Part shown: positions 58,089 to 64,000 of the stretch, piece by piece
Layout of the letters: every line of letters begins with the position of its first letter
Numbering within the stretch: position 1 is the stretch's first letter
Origin: Proteus vulgaris
GTDB lineage: Bacteria > Pseudomonadota > Gammaproteobacteria > Enterobacterales > Enterobacteriaceae
Assembly (NCBI RefSeq): GCF_033708015.1
Contig: NZ_CP137920.1
Coordinates: 3,906,001 to 3,970,000 of the forward strand
Direction: 5' to 3'
DNA: 64,000 bases
The notes under the pieces: model-generated
The model's database searches: none
Seen by the model: only the letters and a program-made list of their open reading frames with translations
What the model was told of the DNA's origin: nothing
Program-made: the position numbers and the translations under genes

Positions 58089-59663
58089 CTAAGGCTTAAA
58101 GCGCATCTTTTCAAAGGGTATTTCATATTGAGAGGGATTAAAGCCCACATTTTCTAATTCACTACGATGGATAGCCTTAGTACGTGAATAGGTTAGCGGA
58201 ATATAGACCGCTTGCTCTGCCAATGAAGTAAATAAGGTTTTATAGAGTTCCTGACGACGAACCTCATTAGGTGTAATTAATAACTCGCCAATTATTGCAT
58301 CCAATTGAGCTTTATTTGCCAATCCTTTTTGCCCTTGATAATCTGCATGAGCGGGTATTCTAAATGATGAAACAAAAGAAGCCGGATCGTAAGGCGTACC
58401 CCATGAGAGTGAATATTGTAAATCAAAATCACCATTTTTTTGTCTATCTAAATAAGCTTGTTTCTCTTCACCTAAAATCGTTAAACCGACACCAATCTTT
58501 TTAAAGTCATCTTGAATAAGTTCAGCTATCTCTTTCTCAACGGCATTATTCACATTATAAGAGAGCAACAACTGTAATTTTTCACCTTGTTTCTCACGGA
58601 TGGTCTTACCTTTTGGTAATACCCAGCCTTCGGCTTCTAATAGCTCAATCGCTTTTTCTGGCTGATAAACATAAGTTGGAGAAGTAAAATCACAGTAAGG
58701 CACACTGCGTGCCATTAACGTATCAGCGACTTTTTCACTGCCCGCTAAAATACCTTCGGCAATTCCTTCTTTATCAACCGCATATTGCAACGCTTGGCGG
58801 ACTTTTTGGCTGGATGTCATTGCTCGGCTGCTATTGAGCACAATTGCGCGAGAAGCGATTGGTGCACTCATTTCAGTTTTGAATTTATCAGACGCCATAA
58901 GAGCCTCAAATGAATCCATATCTAACATGTCGCCATCTGCACCAAAAATAAGCTGAATATCCCCTTTTTGTAGCGAAAGTAACATGGTTTGTCTATCGGG
59001 GATCACTCGCCATATCACGCCATTAAGTACAGGCTTCTCTCCCCAATAATTAGGGTTAACCTTAAACTCAGCATATTGGTCTTTTTTATGCTCAGTTAAC
59101 ACCCAAGGCCCTGTACCCACATAGCTCGCAACACCTGTTTTAGTTTTGCCATTAATAAAAGAATTTGGCGAAATAAAGCGGAATGGGCGAGTTAAACCTA
59201 ATTCAGTTAATGTTGGGTAGTAAGGATTTTTTAGATTTAATTTAACCGTGAATTCATCCACAATTTCAACACGATCAATCTGGCGAACTAACTCTAACCA
59301 CGCATGACGTTCATAGTTGTCTAAAACAGCGTCAATATTTAATTTTACCGCTTTAGCATTAAAGGGGGCACCATCACTAAAGGTCACATCATGACGTAAA
59401 AAGAAAGTGTAGCTCTTTCCATCAGGAGAAATATCCCAACGCTCCGCTAAATAAGGTGCAACACCTTTTTCGGTATTTAATACTAGAGGTTCAAATACCA
59501 TATTTTGAGCCGCCATCTCGCCAGAGTAGAGATGCGGGTTTATATCACGAATGTCTTTTGTGCTGGCATAATCCAACATATTATTGCTTTTATCTGCTAA
59601 CGCAGGAAAAGTGCAGGCAAATGCTAACAGTAGTGTTGGGAACACTGAAAATAAGGGCTTCAC
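58089..59663 (-). CDS. nikA: Nickel-type binding protein, NikA-like
   Basis: The 524-residue protein has a signal peptide (about 1-23, ending PALA) and a family 5 solute-binding fold. Blocks NPHLYSGEMAAQNMVFEPLV, YYPTLTELGLTRPFRFISPNSFING, GTGPWVLTEHKKDQYAEFKVNPNYWGEKP and FGADGDMLDMDSFEAL match E. coli NikA, which binds nickel with a histidine chelate. Identity to NikA looks high, but peptide- or metallophore-binding relatives exist. It lies 11 bp after the methyltransferase gene and 72 bp before nikB. Confidence 0.88.
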   Translation of the reverse strand: MKPLFSVFPTLLLAFACTFPALADKSNNMLDYASTKDIRDINPHLYSGEMAAQNMVFEPLVLNTEKGVAPYLAERWDISPDGKSYTFFLRHDVTFSDGAPFNAKAVKLNIDAVLDNYERHAWLELVRQIDRVEIVDEFTVKLNLKNPYYPTLTELGLTRPFRFISPNSFINGKTKTGVASYVGTGPWVLTEHKKDQYAEFKVNPNYWGEKPVLNGVIWRVIPDRQTMLLSLQKGDIQLIFGADGDMLDMDSFEALMASDKFKTEMSAPIASRAIVLNSSRAMTSSQKVRQALQYAVDKEGIAEGILAGSEKVADTLMARSVPYCDFTSPTYVYQPEKAIELLEAEGWVLPKGKTIREKQGEKLQLLLSYNVNNAVEKEIAELIQDDFKKIGVGLTILGEEKQAYLDRQKNGDFDLQYSLSWGTPYDPASFVSSFRIPAHADYQGQKGLANKAQLDAIIGELLITPNEVRRQELYKTLFTSLAEQAVYIPLTYSRTKAIHRSELENVGFNPSQYEIPFEKMRFKP

Positions 59664-59674
59664 GTTATTCTCCT

Positions 59675-60460
59675 TTAATTATCTATTCGTTGCTTTTGTG
59701 CGTGGATCATAAACATCGGTGTTGAGCCATAATTAATTTTTTCTTCTTCGTTCCACACAAAATCACCAATGCGAGTGTCGATCATATATCGACTAAAACC
59801 AACTTCTAGCAGGGTATTAATATCCCATTGTGGGCGTTTAATTTGACTTAATGGTAATTGGCGAGCAATGCGTTCCATCTCTTTGGTATCTGTATTGACG
59901 TAATGATCTTCAACTTGCTTTTCAATTGAACGCGCTCTATCTGCCACAAAACCTTGCCAATAATTCTCATCAAAGAGATGTAAATACCAGTTAGCATCAA
60001 AATTAATTAAACTGCCCCCCGGTTTTAATACACGAAACCACTCTGAATATGCTTTTTGAGGCGCTTTTAAATTCCATGTTACGTTGCGACTCACCACTAA
60101 ATCGAATTGTTCACTGGCAAAAGGCAGTTGATGTACATCACCACGAATAAATTGGATCTTTGCTTTATGCGTTTGCGCATTTTGTTTAGCTTCCAGTAGC
60201 ATACCCTCTGTTGCATCAATAGCCGTAACATCATGGCCCGATAACGCTAATAAAATGGCAAAAAAACCCGGTCCCGTTCCAATATCAAGCACTTTTAAGG
60301 TGTTACCGTCTTTGATATGTCCCAATAACAGATGACGCCATTTCTGTTGTTTCTCGCTTAGCAATTCCTGTTGATTCGACTCACTATAACTTTCAGCTCT
60401 GATATTCCAGTAGCGCGTTACATCATTAAGTAATTGGTTATTATTTATTTTGTTTATCAT
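59675..60460 (-). CDS. Class I SAM-dependent methyltransferase at the head of the nik-like operon
   Basis: The 261-residue Rossmann-fold protein has motif I VLDIGTGPGFFA (about residues 57-68), the acidic end of strand 2 (TAIDATEGML), motif II-like GDVHQLPF and the RVLKPGGSLINFD block typical of ubiE/methyltransferase-11 enzymes. The substrate is not identifiable. It is the first gene of the nikABCDE-like operon, 11 bp before nikA, so it is probably functionally tied to metal uptake, perhaps through a small chelator; that is inference. Confidence 0.85.
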   Translation of the reverse strand: MINKINNNQLLNDVTRYWNIRAESYSESNQQELLSEKQQKWRHLLLGHIKDGNTLKVLDIGTGPGFFAILLALSGHDVTAIDATEGMLLEAKQNAQTHKAKIQFIRGDVHQLPFASEQFDLVVSRNVTWNLKAPQKAYSEWFRVLKPGGSLINFDANWYLHLFDENYWQGFVADRARSIEKQVEDHYVNTDTKEMERIARQLPLSQIKRPQWDINTLLEVGFSRYMIDTRIGDFVWNEEEKINYGSTPMFMIHAQKQRIDN

Positions 60461-60871
60461 CAGAAACCTGCTGTTATATCAACGTAAAGAGAGGTATAAC
60501 TACCTCTAAAAGCGAATGATTTGGTTATTTTTTAGTGTGGGTAACATACCTTGTAACCCCGAGCTGCTCTATGTGCTATATCAATATTCACCCGTACTCA
60601 ACAAGGGAGAACTGCCAATTTGCGATCTTCATCTTTAGCATAAATATGCATCCTAATGGGAGTGAAGTTAAATAAGCAAATGGATTATTTCCCCTGTTAA
60701 AATAGAGAAATAAATTGAGCGAATTTAGAAATAAAAATTAATTTTTTCTTATATTAAAAAAGTGGATCCTTTAATTTCACCTTTTTTATAAAACCGTTAT
60801 AGTCAATAATATTGCTATCTTAACTTTCTTTTTTTTAACGAATATAGCCGTCACATAAGGCTCTCTAAAAT
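60461..60871. other. Spacer between nik-like operon and VWA gene
   Basis: The divergent promoters for the methyltransferase operon (minus) and the VWA gene (plus) should lie here. A GC-richer segment (about 60530-60660) contains, on the minus strand, a 17-codon frame (60598-60651, MHIYAKDEDRKLAVLPC) ended by TGA. The same frame then stays open for 21 more codons to a TAA at 60532. The rest is AT-rich. No NikR palindrome of the GTATGA-N16-TCATAC type was found. Confidence 0.45.
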
Positions 60872-62365
60872 ATGAATCGAATTTCACGATTAACGGCTGA
60901 TATTACCCGCGCCGATTTTGCCTTAACCCATCAACAGCAATTACTTCAATTGCTGACTCAACACTTTCCTGCTAAGTATCGTTCTCTATTTGCTACCCCA
61001 GAGAAAAAATCGGATGACGTGATTGAATGGTACTCTCCTGTTTCTGGTGTTCCTGTCGCTTTAACGTCGTTACAAGGGCAAGAGCGACAAGAAATAAGTC
61101 GTATTTTAGATGAACGCCTCAACGATATTAAAACGCAAACAGCACTATTAGCATCACAAAATAGAATTACAGATGAAGAGCGCCATCTTTTAGATACAGC
61201 ATCAACACTTCCTGATAGTGAAAGTGTCTATATTATTAATGGACAACCTGTTATTACATGGTGGCCACGTACAACACCATTGCCACCCCCTATTGCACAA
61301 GTCACCGCAGGTGCAAGTGCGGCAGCGGCGGGTGCGGCACTTGCCGATGTTCCTGCCAAAACACGCAACCGCTGGCTACGTTGGTTATTACTACTGTTAT
61401 TTTTACTGTTTTTGGTCTTACTGGCATCTTGGCTGAAAGGCTGTTTTGATCCCAATACCGTTCCTCCTAGGGTTGAAGAGAAACCTGCCGTTGTCATACC
61501 GCCAAAACCAGAGACAGCTCCTGAGCCGACCCCGGAACCCGTTCCAGAACCAGAACCAGAGTCTATTTCTGAGCCTGAACCAGTACCTGAACCCAAGCCT
61601 GTGCCAGTAAAACTCACCCCGCTCGAAGCTTGTGTACAAGATGAAGTGAAAAAAACGGGTGTGACAGAAAAAAGGGCAAATACGACTTGTGAAAATCGCT
61701 TAGCAAACAAAATTAAGCAAATGTGTCCTGCCGATCGCCCTGCAGAACTGGCCCCTCAAGTGATCCTTATCTTTGATGCATCAGGATCTATGGCACTAAG
61801 CATGAATTTAACAGAAAGTGATTTAGACTATCTCGCGTTAACTGGACAACTTTTCCCTGGTTATGATGCTGAACCTCGACGGATCACGACAGCAAGAAAC
61901 GCAGCAATAAAAATTATTAATAACATGCCGTCAGATATGAAAATTACCACTGTTGTGGCATCTGACTGCGGTGTTGTGAAATCAAGTCCGACTTATGGTA
62001 GTAATGAAAGGTCAAAATTACTCAGTTATATTAAACGTATTGAGCCTGATAGTGGCACACCATTAGCTGAATCTATTAAACGTGCAGGTAATTTAATTAA
62101 AGGCAATAATCGTGACACGATTATTGTGTTGTTATCAGACGGTTTAGAATCTTGCGATCAAGATCCATGTGCAGCGGCGAGAACCTTAAAACGCGCTCAC
62201 CCTCGCGCCATTATTAATGTTGTCGATATCTTAGGTACTGGTGCAGGTAACTGCGTTGCCGATGCCACTGGCGGAAAAGTCTTCACTGCGCGTAATGCGA
62301 ATGAAGTCAGTTTAATGACACGAAAAGCGATTGAAGATTATATTCCGAAGAACTGTAATGATTGA
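60872..62365 (+). CDS. Membrane-anchored von Willebrand factor A (VWA) domain protein, Srf-locus type
   Basis: The 497-residue protein has an N-terminal module (IEWYSP at 51-56, GQPVITWW at 124-131), one membrane helix at about 168-188 ending in GCF (190-192), and a proline-rich linker of PEPxPEP repeats (about 203-247). A VWA domain (from about 296) follows with an intact MIDAS: DASGS at 302-306, Thr396 in SGTPLAE and Asp423 in LSDG. Several Cys in the VWA part suggest disulphides, so the C-terminal part probably lies outside the cytoplasm. The N-terminal module and helix recur in the next gene. It likely belongs to the srfABC-type locus; function is unknown. Confidence 0.8.
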   Translation: MNRISRLTADITRADFALTHQQQLLQLLTQHFPAKYRSLFATPEKKSDDVIEWYSPVSGVPVALTSLQGQERQEISRILDERLNDIKTQTALLASQNRITDEERHLLDTASTLPDSESVYIINGQPVITWWPRTTPLPPPIAQVTAGASAAAAGAALADVPAKTRNRWLRWLLLLLFLLFLVLLASWLKGCFDPNTVPPRVEEKPAVVIPPKPETAPEPTPEPVPEPEPESISEPEPVPEPKPVPVKLTPLEACVQDEVKKTGVTEKRANTTCENRLANKIKQMCPADRPAELAPQVILIFDASGSMALSMNLTESDLDYLALTGQLFPGYDAEPRRITTARNAAIKIINNMPSDMKITTVVASDCGVVKSSPTYGSNERSKLLSYIKRIEPDSGTPLAESIKRAGNLIKGNNRDTIIVLLSDGLESCDQDPCAAARTLKRAHPRAIINVVDILGTGAGNCVADATGGKVFTARNANEVSLMTRKAIEDYIPKNCND

Positions 62366-62384
62366 TTACTGTGACTCATATTGA

Positions 62385-62423
62385 GTTCACTCTCTTTAAT
62401 TTCACATTGAGGGTGAACTTTTT
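62385..62423 (+). terminator. Terminator of the VWA gene
   Basis: GTTCACTCT and AGGGTGAAC pair over 9 bp with one G-T wobble around a 15-nt loop, followed by TTTTTC, 20 bp past the stop. Confidence 0.78.
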
Positions 62424-62931
62424 CATGTATCACGTGTATTTTATTATATTGAAGTTGGCAAGCTCTATATCTTATCTATCTTAAGCCTCTTTAATTATGT
62501 GTTTTTTCTTTTTTATTTTCACGTTATTCAGAATAACCCTATTTTGTGACTATTATCACAGTGACTAAACAATCATTAATAGTTTGTTCTTTTATATTTT
62601 GTCTTTTTTTTCTTCTACTCCATTATTTTTTAATGTAAAACTCAACATCTCGGTGATTTAATCTATATATTTAAGAAAATATAGCGCAACCTGTAAAATC
62701 ATTATTTAATTATCATAATCGTTATCTTAATATTCCCTCTTTCACACAAGAAAAATAAAAAAACCTTTAATAATAATTAGTTAATTAACCCTAAATAATC
62801 CGCTAGATAGACACATAATTTCTGATAATATAAAATGTATATCAATTTTATATCTTTATTTTTAGCCTTAAAGCCTATTTACGGATAAGCCAACTTACCC
62901 ATAGATAATCTTGCCTAGCGGAATGATCGTC
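62424..62931. other. AT-rich spacer upstream of the SrfA-like gene
   Basis: About 500 bp with no gene. It is rich in T and A runs. The promoter of the srfA-like gene should lie toward the right end; no operator could be recognised. Confidence 0.5.
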
Positions 62932-64000
62932 GTGAATAAAGCATTCTTACGAAGTGGTAAATTAGAAAATTACCTCCCAATGGGGGAAAATGGACAGGCT
63001 GTTTATATCTCTGCACTGCAGCTGCGTGAAACTCTACGTTTAAGAGGAAAGGCTCATATTTCTCAATGCCTTGCTATTCCTCAGCCAAATGAAACTGGCG
63101 AACGCATTGACTGGTATTCACCGATTGACGGCTCTGTTATTCCTTGGTCTGCGGCTTCAGAAGAAGAGCGCGCCGCCGCTTATGCTTTACTGAAAAAGAA
63201 CCAAGATGATTTAATCGCCTTCAGTGAACAAGAACAACAAAAGACTGGAAATAAAGAAAGTCAGCTATTTGGTGCTCTGCTCAGTAAAACGATCCAATTT
63301 CCTGACGAAAACCATATTTTTATTGTTGATGGACAACCGATTATTACTTTTTGGGGTTTTGTCAATGCCAACCAACAACTTAGAGCTGATCCTGTTGCTT
63401 GCTTAAAACCCGCTGTTGTCCCTATTGCACCCACATCAACAGCAGTTCCACCAGCACAAGAAGAAAAAATCATTATTACTGATACGAAACGCTCTTGGTG
63501 GCGCTTCTTATGGTGGTTGTTACCTTTATTATTGCTTCTACTCGCAATTTTCTTTTTAAGAGGTTGTTTCTCAACGCCAGCGTTACCGATGATCGATAGT
63601 AAAACACCCGATATTGAAGCGCCTAAATTGCCAGAACCGACGCTTGAAAAACCGAAAGTCCCCACAGTAGTTACTCATGGCCACACAGTCGGCGTACCAA
63701 CAGGTACAGTTCATACAGGAACATTAGGTACCGTAGAGGCGAATGGAAATGTGATTGATAGCACTGGTGGTAATAGCACACAGGCTGATCCTAATACGGA
63801 TTTATCTAGGGTAGATCCTCAAACAGACAATAACCAAGGTGCATTGCCTGAAGGAATATTACCTGAAGAAGCACAACAACCGACTGTACCGCCGGTTGAT
63901 CCTACTACACAAAATGAGCAACCGAAAACAGATAACACTCCAAATATGGGAAATGAGAGTAAACCCTCTACCCCGCCTGTTGATCCCAATGCGCCACCCG
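62932..64000 (+). CDS. srfA: SrfA-like protein, N-terminal part
   Basis: The frame is open from a GTG at 62932 to the window edge (356 codons), so the gene is incomplete here. The start VNKAFLRSGKLENYLPMGENGQAVYISALQLRETLRLR fits the SrfA family of the srfABC cluster as I recall it. IDWYSP (59-64) and GQPIITFW (134-141) are followed by a Trp-rich membrane helix at about 188-209 ending in GCF (211-213), then a Pro/Thr/Gln-rich tail. An in-frame ATG nine bases earlier is possible, but AGCGGA is better placed for the GTG. In Salmonella srfABC is SsrB-linked; the function is not established. Confidence 0.75.
   Translation, partial: MNKAFLRSGKLENYLPMGENGQAVYISALQLRETLRLRGKAHISQCLAIPQPNETGERIDWYSPIDGSVIPWSAASEEERAAAYALLKKNQDDLIAFSEQEQQKTGNKESQLFGALLSKTIQFPDENHIFIVDGQPIITFWGFVNANQQLRADPVACLKPAVVPIAPTSTAVPPAQEEKIIITDTKRSWWRFLWWLLPLLLLLLAIFFLRGCFSTPALPMIDSKTPDIEAPKLPEPTLEKPKVPTVVTHGHTVGVPTGTVHTGTLGTVEANGNVIDSTGGNSTQADPNTDLSRVDPQTDNNQGALPEGILPEEAQQPTVPPVDPTTQNEQPKTDNTPNMGNESKPSTPPVDPNAPP

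Noticed and set aside
60532..60651. Selenocysteine gene with in-frame TGA
   Set aside because: The two halves match no selenoprotein known to me and no SECIS hairpin was recognised after the TGA; listed only as a low-interest observation.
61228..61710. 160-codon minus-strand frame opposite the VWA gene
   Set aside because: It is the antisense shadow of the PEPxPEP repeat coding region, giving SGTGSG-type low-complexity sequence, inside a clearly real gene.

Overview
The window is a chromosomal stretch from an AT-rich enterobacterium of the Morganellaceae type (Proteus or Providencia are the closest guesses). The reasons are near-E. coli protein sequences for many housekeeping genes (GlnA, PstB, OmpR, FeoB, MetF), AT-rich intergenic DNA, and E. 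coli-like gene neighbourhoods that have been cut and rejoined. No tRNA, rRNA, CRISPR array, transposase gene or prophage was seen.

Layout. 1-9.5 kb: fabY (partial), dtd, yihX, typA, glnA-glnL-glnG (ntr) and hemN, in nearly the E. coli order, with a complete NtrC/sigma54 control region. 10.3-12.0 kb: an operon of three small lipoproteins (CsgG-like, DUF4810-like, GNA1162/DUF799-like). 12.5-17.7 kb: tex, greB, ompR-envZ. 17.8-25.1 kb: Pho boxes with pstSCAB-phoU, then an amino-acid ABC transporter lacking a local ATPase. 25.1-31.7 kb: adenine permease with a PurR-like box and a structured leader, a YdhR-like protein, a GNAT plus membrane glycosyltransferase pair, yihI and a large unknown protein. 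32-43 kb: feoABC with FNR and Fur sites, an OsmC-family gene with a MetJ-type operator, bioH, gntX, nfuA, glpEGR, glpD, yeaO, metF (MetJ operator) and a DUF4291 protein.

44.3-53.7 kb is the main accessory catabolic island, read on the minus strand: FGGY kinase, FucI-type isomerase, DapA-type aldolase, an Asp-box (sialidase-fold) protein without signal peptide, TctC-TctB-TctA tripartite transporter and a LacI-family regulator. The gene set suggests uptake of an acidic sugar derivative and its conversion by cytoplasmic cleavage, isomerisation, phosphorylation and aldol cleavage; the substrate is unknown.

54-64 kb: a small secreted protein, a nikABCDE-like nickel-type importer headed by a SAM methyltransferase gene, and the start of an Srf-type locus. 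In that locus a von Willebrand A (VWA) protein and an SrfA-like protein share an N-terminal module and a following membrane helix, and the second protein runs off the window. The catabolic island and the VWA/SrfA pair are the best candidates for undescribed biology.
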